Shown here piece after piece: positions 18,191-26,945 of a stretch of DNA of 64,000 nucleotides. The stretch comes from Anaerolineae bacterium (GTDB taxonomy: Bacteria; Chloroflexota; Anaerolineae; Promineifilales; Promineifilaceae). The notes below the pieces were generated by a model that saw nothing but the letters and a program-made list of their open reading frames with translations, ran no database searches and had not been told where the DNA came from. The stretch covers positions 28,365 to 92,364 of the forward strand of contig JAHBVI010000008.1 of the NCBI GenBank assembly GCA_019637635.1, in the 5' to 3' direction. A program made the position numbers and the translations under genes. Position 1 is the first letter of the stretch. Each line of letters begins with the position of its first letter.

Positions 18191-19001
18191 AGCAGATAGC
18201 GAAGAAGCGGCGTCCGGTTGGATTCGGCAAAAATTGGCTACATTGCGGTCGCAGGCCGTGGGGCCAGGGCAATGGCCGGCCCTGGCTGACCAGTTGCTGG
18301 CCCTCGTCGCCGGGCAGATGCCATCGCCAGAAACTGACGAAAGTGACATGGAGATGTTTTCATTGGTATTGCATGACGCCCTGATGGGCGTGGATATCAG
18401 CGAACGCTACCCCACATTTTGGGGCAGGATGATGGCCGCTCCCGCCCTATACCAGACCTTTATTGAGGCGCTGTCCCTGTTGGAGACAAACGGCCGTGAC
18501 ACCCCCCCACCTCTCCCCGCCGCCACCATCAACGAGCTAACCTTTCTGCAAAAGAGGCCCGCACCCCAACCAGAAATTGCCCAATCCACCAGCGGCGGCT
18601 GGCGCGTTACCTGGCAGGTGCTTTTTGACCAGCTCCAACAACTGCTCTTCCCCACGCCTGACCTGGTTTACCGCTACGCTGCCCCTTTGCTGGAAGATGA
18701 AAGCGTCATTCTCCTGCACGATGGGGTGACGATAGCGGATCAATCGGTGGAAACGCTGCTGGAAGCGATCCGGCCGGTAGAGCAGCCCGAACTGCTGCGC
18801 CTGCAACTGCTGACCGCCGCCGAAACACCACTGCCGCCGTTGCAAGCCAGCCTGCGATGGGGCGGCTATGCGCACACGGCCGTCCTCGACGCCTACGGCC
18901 GTGCCCACTTCCCCCCCCTGCGCCTGGACGACATCCTGGACGAAGCCGGGCAACTGCGCGCCACCGATCTGCAACTCGTTCTGGAATCGCCACAAAGCTG
19001 A
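18183..19001 (+). CDS. Unknown protein between sigma factor and TPR-CHAT protease (anti-sigma or substrate candidate)
   Basis: A 272-aa soluble protein of no family I recognise. The N-terminal 100 residues are helical and acidic. The middle has a Pro-rich spacer (PPPLPAATI). The C-terminal part is beta-rich (LQASLRWGGYAHTAVLDAYG, FPPLRLDDILDEAGQLRATD), reminiscent of a small Ig-like or anti-sigma C-terminal domain. No zinc-binding HC2 motif and no membrane helix are seen. Its start overlaps the sigma gene by eight bases and the CHAT gene begins 12 bases after its stop. It is therefore the natural candidate for a sigma-binding partner cleaved by the protease; this is inference from position. 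Confidence 0.6.
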   Translation: MSRADSEEAASGWIRQKLATLRSQAVGPGQWPALADQLLALVAGQMPSPETDESDMEMFSLVLHDALMGVDISERYPTFWGRMMAAPALYQTFIEALSLLETNGRDTPPPLPAATINELTFLQKRPAPQPEIAQSTSGGWRVTWQVLFDQLQQLLFPTPDLVYRYAAPLLEDESVILLHDGVTIADQSVETLLEAIRPVEQPELLRLQLLTAAETPLPPLQASLRWGGYAHTAVLDAYGRAHFPPLRLDDILDEAGQLRATDLQLVLESPQS

Positions 19002-19013
19002 TACAATAGCCCC

Positions 19014-22000
19014 ATGGGGCAACATCCTTCGGCGGCGGCTTACCTGGCAGAGGCAGAACGGCTCTTTCACGGCCGTCTGTCCCCAGAAAGCCTGCCCCAT
19101 CTGGCCGCCCAACTACCCCTCTTAGACCGCCCCTTATTAGACCACCTGGCCGATTATGCCGACCAACTGGCGCTGACGCAGCCCAAACATGGCTGGGCAG
19201 TCACGGCCGTAGCCGAAGCCGCCGCTGCCTACACTCCTGATCTCTTTCTTCATGGTTTGGCCGCCTGGTACATCGCCCGCGCCGCCAACGCCTGGGTACG
19301 GCCGCAACTGGTAGAAGCCGCTATTGCCCGCGCCCGCACTGCTTTCGCCCAATTAGACGAACCCGGCTGGCTGGCCGCCTGCGACTGGCAGCAAAACGCC
19401 CTGCCCTGGACGCGCCCCAACTTCCAAGACGCCGCCGCCACATTAAGCGACGCCCTGCACAGCCTGGAAACTGCCGGTTTTGACCACTTGCTCCCCGACT
19501 GCCGCCTTTCCCTGGCTTATGCTTACCTGTTGATCGGCCAGTTTGAAGAAACTGCCGCGCAAATAGCGCAGGCTGAACAAACCTTTCAAGAAAGAAATGA
19601 CCGCCTCAGCCTGGCTCGCTGTTTATTCATCAAAGGCAGCTACCTGCGCCGCCAGACCTATTTTGAGGCGGCCAGGGATTGTTTTGCTGCCGCCCTGACG
19701 CTTTTTGCGGAACAAGATGCACCCATTCAGGTCGCCATCACCACGTTGCAGTTAGGATTGATTAGCTGGTGGTGGCAGCATGATTTACGAACGGCAGAAA
19801 GCAATTTGCACCAGGCAGCCCGCCAGTTTGAGGCTTATGACCTCCCTCTGTGGTTAGCCCAGTGCCATTTTGGACTGGGGCAAATTTATCAGCAGACAGG
19901 CCAACTTACTGACGCCGACAAAACACTGCGTACCGCCAGAGAAACATTTGCCCATTTCCGCCTGCCAGGACTTTGGGCTGATTCTTTGTTGGATAGCGGT
20001 TGGCTGGCGCTCTATCACGGTCACTATCAAACCAGCCTGGATTACTTCCGGCAAGCGGAATCGCTCTATGAAGAGGTTGGCAATCGCTGGTTACCTGCGG
20101 TGGCTGCCATGCACCAGGGCGAAGCTTATTTGCAGATGGGATGGTATCAACGCGCTCTGCAATACCTGGAAAATGCACACGGCCGTTTGCTGGAATTAGC
20201 CATGCCGCAACGCATAGCCGCCTGTGAAATGCGGCTGGCTCAACTCCATTTACAGTTAAGCCAATATGACCAGGCGCATCTGTATCTTAATGAAGCCGAA
20301 ACCCATTACCACCAGTGTGGGCAGGCAGACGCTTTCCCCGTTGTTTACAACCTTCGCGCCGAACTGTTGTTTCAGGAGCGGAAAGAGGCAGAAGCCATTA
20401 CTATCCTGCAAAAGGCGCTATCCGTTGCCGGGCAGCAAGAGGACGCGATGCAAATTGCGCGGGCGCAGCGATTATTGGGGCAGGCCTTATGCGCCGTCGG
20501 CTGTATGGACGAGGCTTACCCTTATTTGCAAGCCGCCCATGACGTCTTTACCGGGATGGGCATGGTGGTAGAACAGGCCGTCTGCCAGACTGCCTGGGGC
20601 CATTATCACCAGCAGATGGGGAACATACCCGCCGCCCGGTCAGCATGGGAATCCGCTCTGGCCCTCAGCCACGAGGTGATACCGGACATTTCCTGGCAGG
20701 CACGGGCGGGACTGGCTTCTCTCAGTTTGGAAATCAAAGAAGCAGAAAGCGCCCTGTTACATTACCGGGAAATGGTCAAAGCGTTGGCCAACCTGCGCCA
20801 GGGGTTGTGGCAGCCATCCCTGGCCGGTTCTTTTCTGACGCGCCCTTCGCCGCATCTGGATACGGCCGTTCGCCTGGCCGCGCAGCAGCCCGCACACACA
20901 GAGATAGCCTTCGCCGATACGCTGTTTTTTATCGAGGCCGGAAAAGCACAAACAACCGCCCGGCAACTGGTGGCCGATAACTGGCAGCCTGTTGTGAAGA
21001 GCCAGAACAGCGAGTTGGCTGAGCTGGCCGCCGAAATAAACTGGCTGCAAGAAAAATTGCGAACCGGGCCAACAACCGGCTCATTTGTGCTGGACAGAAA
21101 CGGGCTGCACCAACAACTGGTGCAAAAGGTTAAAGCGTATGACAGGTTAAAAAGCCGCCTGGAACGGCAGCATCAGGGAAGTGCTATGCCAGGAGAGATA
21201 ACGGCCGATTTCAACCAGCAGCAGTTCCGCCGCCAGGCCAACCAGAAATTGGGCCAGAACTGGATGGCCTTGAATTATTACCTGGCCGGGGAGGAGTTGG
21301 TGGGCACGATGTTGACGCCCACAATGCGCCGGGTCTGGTCTACGGCCGTTACCGGCCCCATCCATCTGGCGTTGCGCGCTGCCACCCGGTCTGGCGAGAG
21401 TGCGGGCGCGTTCACGGAACGTGCCCTGAACCGGTTAGGCAGTTGGCTGCTGCCGGGATGGCTACAGGAGAAACTGACGCCGGAGACGGTTGTGATCATC
21501 TCGCCTCACCGTCAGTTACACCGGCTGCCCTGGCCCATCTTACGCCTGGAAGATAAGCCGCTGGTGACTGCCTGCATCCCCACTATCGTGCCTTCGTTGT
21601 TAGGGTTGGCCGGGCTGTGGCAACGGCCGTCGCCCCTTTCTCCCGGCCAGAATACCGGGCTGCTGCTGGCTATATCTGCTTTTCCAGGGCGGTATCCGGC
21701 GCTGCCAGCCGTCGCCGAGGAAGCGGACGCGCTTACGTCTTTGTTGGGGGCAAACGGGCATTCACTGCGCAATAACATGGCCACCTGGCCCCATTTACAA
21801 ACGCTGGCGGGGACAGCCGGTTTGGCTGCTCGCTTTACCTTCTGGCACGTTGCCTCCCATGCCTTTTATGACGGGCTCTCCGGCCAGTTCAGCGGTGTGG
21901 CGTTGTCTGATCGGGACATCTGGCTGGACGAAATTCGGCAGTGCGGGCCACTGCCGCCATTGGTGACGCTTTCGGCGTGCAGCGGCGGCCACAGCCTGGT

Positions 22001-22247
22001 TTACGCCGGGGATGAACACGTCAGTCTCACCAACACCTGCCTGGCAGCGGGCGCCCAGAGCGTCATTAGCAGCTTGTGGCCGGTGAGGGATGAAGCGATA
22101 CCTGACTTGATGCAGTCGTTTTATCATTACTATGCACAAGCCAATATGCGGCCGGCGCAAGCATTGGCTCTGGCCCAACGAGATGCTTATCATGCCGGTC
22201 ACTCCCCGGCGCTGTGGGGAGGCTGGCAATGTTTTGGATTACCCTAA
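19014..22247 (+). CDS. TPR-CHAT caspase-like protease
   Basis: A 1077-aa protein. Residues about 1-640 are tetratricopeptide repeats (LSLAYAYLLIGQFEETAAQI, LGLGQIYQQTG-type units, ALQYLENAHGRL). A linker helix region follows at about 640-780 (ELAAEINWLQEKLRTG). The CHAT peptidase domain fills the C-terminus. The catalytic dyad is visible: His in FWHVASHAFYDG (about residue 949) and Cys in VTLSACSGGHS (about residue 989), ending ALWGGWQCFG as in the family. CHAT enzymes are clan CD proteases activated through their repeat domain. Third gene of the sigma/unknown/CHAT unit; a terminator hairpin follows immediately. Confidence 0.9.
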   Translation: MGQHPSAAAYLAEAERLFHGRLSPESLPHLAAQLPLLDRPLLDHLADYADQLALTQPKHGWAVTAVAEAAAAYTPDLFLHGLAAWYIARAANAWVRPQLVEAAIARARTAFAQLDEPGWLAACDWQQNALPWTRPNFQDAAATLSDALHSLETAGFDHLLPDCRLSLAYAYLLIGQFEETAAQIAQAEQTFQERNDRLSLARCLFIKGSYLRRQTYFEAARDCFAAALTLFAEQDAPIQVAITTLQLGLISWWWQHDLRTAESNLHQAARQFEAYDLPLWLAQCHFGLGQIYQQTGQLTDADKTLRTARETFAHFRLPGLWADSLLDSGWLALYHGHYQTSLDYFRQAESLYEEVGNRWLPAVAAMHQGEAYLQMGWYQRALQYLENAHGRLLELAMPQRIAACEMRLAQLHLQLSQYDQAHLYLNEAETHYHQCGQADAFPVVYNLRAELLFQERKEAEAITILQKALSVAGQQEDAMQIARAQRLLGQALCAVGCMDEAYPYLQAAHDVFTGMGMVVEQAVCQTAWGHYHQQMGNIPAARSAWESALALSHEVIPDISWQARAGLASLSLEIKEAESALLHYREMVKALANLRQGLWQPSLAGSFLTRPSPHLDTAVRLAAQQPAHTEIAFADTLFFIEAGKAQTTARQLVADNWQPVVKSQNSELAELAAEINWLQEKLRTGPTTGSFVLDRNGLHQQLVQKVKAYDRLKSRLERQHQGSAMPGEITADFNQQQFRRQANQKLGQNWMALNYYLAGEELVGTMLTPTMRRVWSTAVTGPIHLALRAATRSGESAGAFTERALNRLGSWLLPGWLQEKLTPETVVIISPHRQLHRLPWPILRLEDKPLVTACIPTIVPSLLGLAGLWQRPSPLSPGQNTGLLLAISAFPGRYPALPAVAEEADALTSLLGANGHSLRNNMATWPHLQTLAGTAGLAARFTFWHVASHAFYDGLSGQFSGVALSDRDIWLDEIRQCGPLPPLVTLSACSGGHSLVYAGDEHVSLTNTCLAAGAQSVISSLWPVRDEAIPDLMQSFYHYYAQANMRPAQALALAQRDAYHAGHSPALWGGWQCFGLP

Positions 22248-22250
22248 ACA

Positions 22251-22283
22251 AAACGGGGCTGCCCATTACAGACAGCCCCGTTT
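22251..22283 (+). terminator. Rho-independent-type terminator after the CHAT gene
   Basis: AAACGGGGCTG and its complement form an 11-base-pair stem around an 11-base loop, ending in GTTTCCTCCTT. It begins four bases after the TPR-CHAT stop codon and closes the three-gene unit. Confidence 0.75.
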
Positions 22284-22387
22284 CCTCCTTGTGATTGGGG
22301 CCGGGCAGTGAACCCGACCAGAATGTGGATAAACCCGATGGCCATCGGTGCTTTTTCAGCAAGGGCGCGCTTGATTAAGAAAGACGT

Positions 22388-22705
22388 ATGGAGGCGCAAA
22401 ACCATATCGTGACGGCCGTCACTCCCCTTGACTTGCCTGTCTGCACATACCTGGTGGCTGCTTACCTGCTGAAACAAGAGTGGGAACTGGTTGACCCATT
22501 GGCGCTGGCACAAGAGATTTACCAGGCGCTGGCCGGGCAGGTGAGAGGAGACCCGACTGAGACTGTGCAGACCCAAACCTGGCAGCGCTACGCGGCCATC
22601 TTGCACGACGCCTGCCGCCAGCCGGGAACGGCCGTGTACGAACGTGCCTGGTGGGAAGTGGGCCATTTCCTGCGGCAGCAGGCATACCAGTTGGCCGTTG
22701 GCTGA
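22388..22705 (+). CDS. Small hypothetical protein
   Basis: A 105-aa acidic, helical protein of no recognised family (LPVCTYLVAAYLLKQEW near the start, AWWEVGHFLRQQAYQLAV at the end). It carries the octamer twice in its coding sequence, as native genes here do. It lies on the same strand after the CHAT terminator and may be a stand-alone gene. No clear ribosome-binding site is seen. Confidence 0.45.
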   Translation: MEAQNHIVTAVTPLDLPVCTYLVAAYLLKQEWELVDPLALAQEIYQALAGQVRGDPTETVQTQTWQRYAAILHDACRQPGTAVYERAWWEVGHFLRQQAYQLAVG

Positions 22706-22883
22706 ATGGCAACTGCGTCTTCAACCAGGCGCTAATCGCCTGATTATCGCCAGCGGCGCAAACGGTCAGGTTTACAAAACGAATGGCTGGATAAAGGTTG
22801 AGGGTCAGGGCCAGGTGCGACGAGCCAAACCAGTTTGGAGGACCAAAGCCTCATCGCTCCTTGCCTGGAACTACAAGGAACTT

Positions 22884-23273
22884 CTATTGATTCAACACCG
22901 CGAGCAAGTCGGTCAGTAAGGAAGTCTGCACCACGCCCCAACCGCCATAAGGGTCGGGCTGTAGGCGAAAAAAAGACTCAACCTGGTACGGTTGATCATG
23001 ATAATGCCAGGAGATAACGGCCGTGACCTCCCCTTCATCTTCCCCCACCTGTGTGACCACCGGCTAGACGTTAACCCGTGTCTCGGCCGGCAACGCCAGC
23101 AGGTTATTTACCGTCTCTTCCAGCGCCGCCGGTATCTCCGCCAGCAGTGGTAGTGCTGGATCGCCAATCCGTTCCCGTACTGCAGTGGTTTGCGTGTTTT
23201 CAAACTGGCGCTCAAATTCAAGTAGATAATCCTGCCATTCGATTTTTGATTCCGGGGATAATTTGTCAGACAT
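22884..23273 (-). pseudogene. Hypothetical gene interrupted by one in-frame TAG
   Basis: The first 69 codons from the ATG at 23273 encode an acidic helical protein (SPESKIEWQDYLLEFERQF). After a TAG near 23066 the same frame stays open for about 59 further codons with clear coding character: VVTQVGEDEGEVTAVISW and LQPDPYGGWGVVQTSLL. It ends at a TAG at 22884. Intact, the protein would be about 130 aa. Its C-terminal end (QTSLLTDLLAVL) is matched by a second relic at 30580-30637. A single nonsense change is the simplest reading. Confidence 0.7.
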
Positions 23274-23399
23274 ATATTAAAACTGCATCCCATACTGCTT
23301 GTTGGGCAAGCGAGGTTCGTCTCTCTGGTATCTGCCAATAAGCGAATACCGTTTGGGCACAGGCTGGCAAAAGGGGGCAAAGCGACACGGCTGTCAGCA

Positions 23400-23954
23400 A
23401 TGTTTTTGGTCGCCCTGAACAGCATCACGCTCAAGAGCCTGTCTCGTGAGTATTTGGAAGAATGTGAAGAGGAGGGTTTGGGCTGGTCAGAATATTACAT
23501 TCTTCCCTTTGAAGCCAAAATCAGCGAGTGGCAAGAGCCGGGCAGCGCCTTGCAGGTGGGGCAAAAGGTACGGGTAATGGGCATTGATGACCTGGATGAG
23601 GGAAACATGAAACAATTGGCCGTTGATTGGGACCAACTGACTCTGGCTTTCGATGATTCATTTTCGGAAATACGCTATTACCTGGATACGGAAACCGGTC
23701 AGGTATTTACGGTGATGGATGAGGCGCGCAGGCAGCTAGAGGAAATCTACGCAAAGCATTTCGATCCGGATAACCCGGACGCCTTTGATATTCAGGCGGG
23801 GTTGGCTGAAGTTGATACCGCCGATTGGCAAAAGAATGTCGTCGTAGAAGCTGACTTTGTGGAGCAGCATTACGGCCGTCGCATCATCACCATTCCCCAG
23901 GCAACCTCTTACGACGCCTATGATGAGATGCAGGATTTCATCGCCACCATTTAA
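23400..23954 (+). CDS. UPF0158 family protein, probably 3'-truncated
   Basis: A 184-aa frame whose latter part carries the UPF0158 signature (EIRYYLDTETGQVFTVMDEA, then IITIPQATSYDAYDEMQDFIATI). In the family the chain continues past the DFIATV segment with further helices. Here it stops at TAA and unrelated coding sequence begins in another frame, so the 3' part seems lost in a rearrangement. The N-terminal 70 residues are an extra segment not typical of the family. Function is unknown, and the gene may be inactive. Confidence 0.6.
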   Translation: MFLVALNSITLKSLSREYLEECEEEGLGWSEYYILPFEAKISEWQEPGSALQVGQKVRVMGIDDLDEGNMKQLAVDWDQLTLAFDDSFSEIRYYLDTETGQVFTVMDEARRQLEEIYAKHFDPDNPDAFDIQAGLAEVDTADWQKNVVVEADFVEQHYGRRIITIPQATSYDAYDEMQDFIATI

Positions 23955-23955
23955 G

Positions 23956-24336
23956 GTGGACCCCAAGGATGCAGACGTTCTGGTAACGGTGACAGACAAG
24001 ACTGACCTGACGCCCTTAGCTACGCTGGGGCGCAAATTGCAGGGCCATGCCCAGAGTTTTGGTCGCGGTGGCGAAGTATTCCTGGCCGATGAACAGCATC
24101 ATTACCTGGGGCGCGCCTGTCCCTGGAAGCTGTGCGGGATGGGGATTCGGGCGTCATGTGATGCGCTGCATTGTGGGCTACGGCCGTATCTGCACGACGA
24201 CCTGAAAGACATCAACCTACCGAAAGTGCTTATCACCGGCCCCCCACTGGAACTGTGGCCGGCCGTGGTAGCGCGTGTCGTTGTGCCAGAGGACGTAGCG
24301 GAGCGGGTGATACGGCCGTTGCAGCAGGCCGGTTAA
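23956..24336 (+). pseudogene. Fragment of an unrecognised gene joined to the UPF0158 gene end
   Basis: From about the GTG at 23956 the frame encodes roughly 126 residues with strong coding character (DADVLVTVTDKTDLTPLATLG, GEVFLADEQHHYLGRACPW) and three ACGGCCGT-like sites. No ribosome-binding site lies before it, and the open frame upstream overlaps the UPF0158 gene with nonsense sequence. It looks like the 3' part of another gene brought in by deletion. It has several Cys residues (CPWKLCGMG, CDALHCG) but no known domain was recognised. Confidence 0.45.
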
Positions 24337-24432
24337 CCCGGATGCAAGTGTCACGATTGCCTGTTCCGGTAGGGGTTCCAACTTATTTCGCCTGTTTCCT
24401 CATCAATCTGAAAGCACGAGAAAAGTTCATAA

Positions 24433-24579
24433 ATCTCGGGAGCGACCCAGGGCGGGACCCGCACCGGGCGCAGGGATCGGGCAAACAAAAAGCTCTCGAC
24501 TAAATCAAGAGCTTTTTTACTGTTTGCCCAGAATGGGAGCGACGGGCCTGAACACCTCTCTGGGGGCAGGTGTATTGTC
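24433..24579. repeat. Dispersed repeat with terminator-like hairpin, copy B
   Basis: The hairpin at 24487-24517 matches copy A with one mismatch in the stem. GGGAGCGAC occurs on both sides of it (24438 and 24535), as in copy C. The right flank GGGAGCGACGGGCCTGAAC...ACCTCTCTGGG...GCAGGTGTATTGT aligns with copy A. The surrounding 24337-24730 has no gene. Confidence 0.8.
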
Positions 24580-24730
24580 TTGCCAGCAAGCTTAAATCGC
24601 CTGCAATTATCCGATACTTGCTGCAACAAAAGGTGTGCTTGACCGAATGAAGCAATGCGATCTTGATGGGTCTAAAACGTTGCAACAACTAACGATCTCC
24701 GACATAATACCCATCATGCGATGGCAATAA

Positions 24731-25048
24731 TTACAACATATCATCCAAGATCAACCACTTTTTGAAACATCCTTGTTACTGACAGGTGATGTCACACATC
24801 ATCAAGCCCAACAGCAACTGAGTGATTGCACCAGAGTAGAGAAAATGATCCAGTTGTGGCGTGGCATTTATGCGCTTCCTCACCCAAGTCCGCCTCCGTT
24901 TGATGTGGCCAATTGGCAAAGAGTTGTGCGGGAACAAATGTTACCATTGAAATGGTCTCTTGTGATGGAAGATGTGGGTTCGTTTATTATAGATTCGGAG
25001 GGGCGCGCCGATTTTAATAAAGCGCAGTTGTTGGGTCTGCTGGATTGA
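24731..25048 (+). pseudogene. Relic of an AbiEi-type antitoxin gene
   Basis: Codons from about 24731 read QDQPLFETSLLLTGDV, then QQQLSDCTRVEKMIQLWRGIYALP. This parallels the N-terminal wing of the intact AbiEi at 30879 (LPLFETSHLFAGAES, RQLADWVRAGKVVQLRRGLY). The start codon region is missing (a TAA lies just upstream). After about 55 residues the sequence changes to an unrelated segment (FDVANWQRVVREQMLPLKW). It appears to be the N-terminal stub of a lost toxin-antitoxin pair fused to other debris. Confidence 0.55.
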
Positions 25049-25160
25049 AGAGGATGAGGGGCGCCGTTATGAAACAACTGGCAGTTGAATCAGTTGCAAT
25101 GGGCATCGCCAAACTTTGATATTTGTTCTGGTTTTGGCCGACAAACAGCACCCGTCCCCA

Positions 25161-25651
25161 TTATTCCGTTTCGCTTTCGGTAACTTCTTCTGGTTGGAAG
25201 GCCAGTTCTACGGCCGTTGCCGACACCACATCATACGCCTTCGCCAGCCAACGGCGGGCTTCGGGGAAGAAGTCCGGTTCGCCCAACCGCACCAACAGCG
25301 GGTATGGCTCTGCGGGCGGCGCAATATGCACCGAAAAGTGCGCCAGTTCAGGGCCAGGTTGCCAGAACTCAGGCAGGGATGCAGATAAAGCAGGGGCACG
25401 GCCGTATTCAGGAATAACGGCCGTTTCCAATTCACCCGCCCCTGTGCCCAAAGAAGCCAAAATGTCTTCCTGTGTCTTGCCACGCAAACGGAAAAGCAGG
25501 AAGGGGTCTTCGTCCAACCGTTCCGCCAGGATGTAATGTACCGCTGCCAGATGTTTACACACGCTGGCGGGATCAGGGCAGTTGCAGGTTTGTTTCAGCT
25601 CCCGCTTGCCGGGGAACAAATCTAGTGCAGGTTGGCCTAAAAGAACCAATA
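25161..25651 (-). pseudogene. C-terminal fragment of SWIM zinc-finger gene disrupted by IS630
   Basis: The fragment encodes about 160 residues starting LVLLGQPALDLFPGKRELKQ. The SWIM zinc-binding motif follows, CNCPDPASVCKH (CxCx6CxH), then HYILAERLDEDPFLLFRLRGKT, typical of the SWIM partner of bacterial SNF2 helicases. The N-terminal part is at 26946-27353, on the far side of the IS630 element. The junctions share the bases CTA, fitting the TA target duplication used by IS630 elements. Confidence 0.8.
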
Positions 25652-25652
25652 G

Positions 25653-26399
25653 TTATGCCTCCAGGGCTTTGCCTTGATAAGTCCAGCGAAAAGGCTTGGC
25701 CATCGTCTCATTATAATAGGAGATGAAAGCCAGGACTTTGTTAATCAAATCGGATATAGAGGTAAAGTTACCTCGCCTGAGCAGCTTACGGGCGAGAATG
25801 CTAAACCAGATTTCGACCTGGTTCATCCAGGAGGCATGGTTAGGCGTGTAATGAAAAACGATGCGATGGGAAGGGTCGGAGAGAAAAGCAGCCCGGGATT
25901 TCATCGAATGGAGAATGCCAGATTGACCCTTGCCCCCCAGATCATCAGCAATATCGGATTCTTCAGCTACGAACTTGACCAGGGATTCAGAACAGTGGGT
26001 GTTGAGGTTATCAACGATAAAATGCCATTTAGGGATTTGAGGGTCAGCCGCGACTGTGGCTTGGACATGATTGAGGAAGTCGGTTTCGTTGCGGGTAGGC
26101 CCATAGGAAACAGTGCCAATCTTGCCGGTGGCAACCATGAAGTTGATGATGAACGAGTGGGTGCCATGGCGAATGTACTCAAATTCCTGGTACTCGACAT
26201 AGCCCGGCTTCAGGGGCAGGCTGTCATGTTTGCGCTCCAAGGCTTGGACGCCAGTCAGTTCATCGGTGCTAACCACTGCTTCTCCTTGTTCCATCAGTTC
26301 TGCGGCCTGCTGATAAAGGCTATTGATGTCAGTCACCTTTTCATCAAAGCGTTCATCAACGACAGATGTCAGCCAATAGCGAACCAGATGCGGCTTCAA
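25653..26399 (-). CDS. IS630 transposase, DDE catalytic part
   Basis: A 248-aa frame with the IS630/Tc1-mariner-type DDE core. First acidic region: VVSTDELTGVQALER. Second: FIVDNLNTHCSESL (DNxxxH). Third: YTPNHASWMNQVEIWFSILARK (glutamate in NQVEIWF). The only possible start is a TTG, and it overlaps the HTH frame by four bases. It is therefore probably made as a fusion through a -1 frameshift at the A6G run near 26404. Confidence 0.85.
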   Translation of the reverse strand: MKPHLVRYWLTSVVDERFDEKVTDINSLYQQAAELMEQGEAVVSTDELTGVQALERKHDSLPLKPGYVEYQEFEYIRHGTHSFIINFMVATGKIGTVSYGPTRNETDFLNHVQATVAADPQIPKWHFIVDNLNTHCSESLVKFVAEESDIADDLGGKGQSGILHSMKSRAAFLSDPSHRIVFHYTPNHASWMNQVEIWFSILARKLLRRGNFTSISDLINKVLAFISYYNETMAKPFRWTYQGKALEA

Positions 26400-26863
26400 G
26401 GCCCCTTTTTTAGCAGCCGCGCCGCGTGGCGGGGCGAAATCTGGGCCACGATGCCTCGTTTCACCACTTCATCGGCTATTTCCCGACCCGTCCAATGGCT
26501 GATGGGTCGCTCCCATTCTTCCGGCTTCTCACAGGCCATTTGCTGGATTTGGCATACCTGGTCGGCTGTGATTCGAGCCCGCCGCCCCGGTCGCGGCAGG
26601 TCTTCTAACCGTTCCTCAATACTCAAGTCGGCTAAAGCTATGGGCTGTAAATCCACCCACCTCTGTCGCCAATGGCGCACCATATCCCGCGAAAGGCCCA
26701 TCTCCCGCATCACCTGGCTGTTGCTTTTGCCTTCCCCTAAAGCCAGGATAACCCCTGCCCTTTTGGCTATTTGTTGGCTAACATTGTGCCGTCTTCTTAA
26801 TTTTTCCAGACCGGCTTTTTCTTCTTCACTTAACTTGATAGCGATTGCTTTTGGTCCTGGCAT
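26396..26863 (-). CDS. IS630 transposase, N-terminal HTH part
   Basis: A 155-aa frame with helix-turn-helix segments (KLRRRHNVSQQIAKRAGVIL, NSQVMREMGLSRDMVRHWRQR, WTGREIADEVVKRG), as in the DNA-binding region of IS630 transposases. It ends ARLLKKGP. The run CTAAAAAAGGGG just before its stop is a slippery site; moving -1 joins it to the DDE frame as KKGALKPH, the usual reading in intact family members. Confidence 0.8.
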   Translation of the reverse strand: MPGPKAIAIKLSEEEKAGLEKLRRRHNVSQQIAKRAGVILALGEGKSNSQVMREMGLSRDMVRHWRQRWVDLQPIALADLSIEERLEDLPRPGRRARITADQVCQIQQMACEKPEEWERPISHWTGREIADEVVKRGIVAQISPRHAARLLKKGP

Positions 26864-26945
26864 TCTTTCACCTCACTCATTTGTTATCAAGCCAGGAGCT
26901 TACCCTGTTATCCCGAATTTTTCAATCTGTCGGCCCATTTGCGCC

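Larger units (their letters stand above)
25652..26945 (-). mobile_element. IS630-family insertion sequence
   Basis: About 1.3 kb separates the two halves of the SWIM gene and contains a two-frame IS630 transposase. The right boundary is approximate. Possible imperfect terminal repeats share CTTGATAA at both ends (near 25672 and 26886 in opposite orientation). No ACGGCCGT octamer occurs in it, unlike the host genes around it. Confidence 0.75.

Noticed and set aside
17405..22247. Type III-E CRISPR (gRAMP/Craspase) locus
   Set aside because: No gRAMP-like effector, Cas1, Cas2 or repeat array was found in the window. Only the sigma/CHAT logic is shared.
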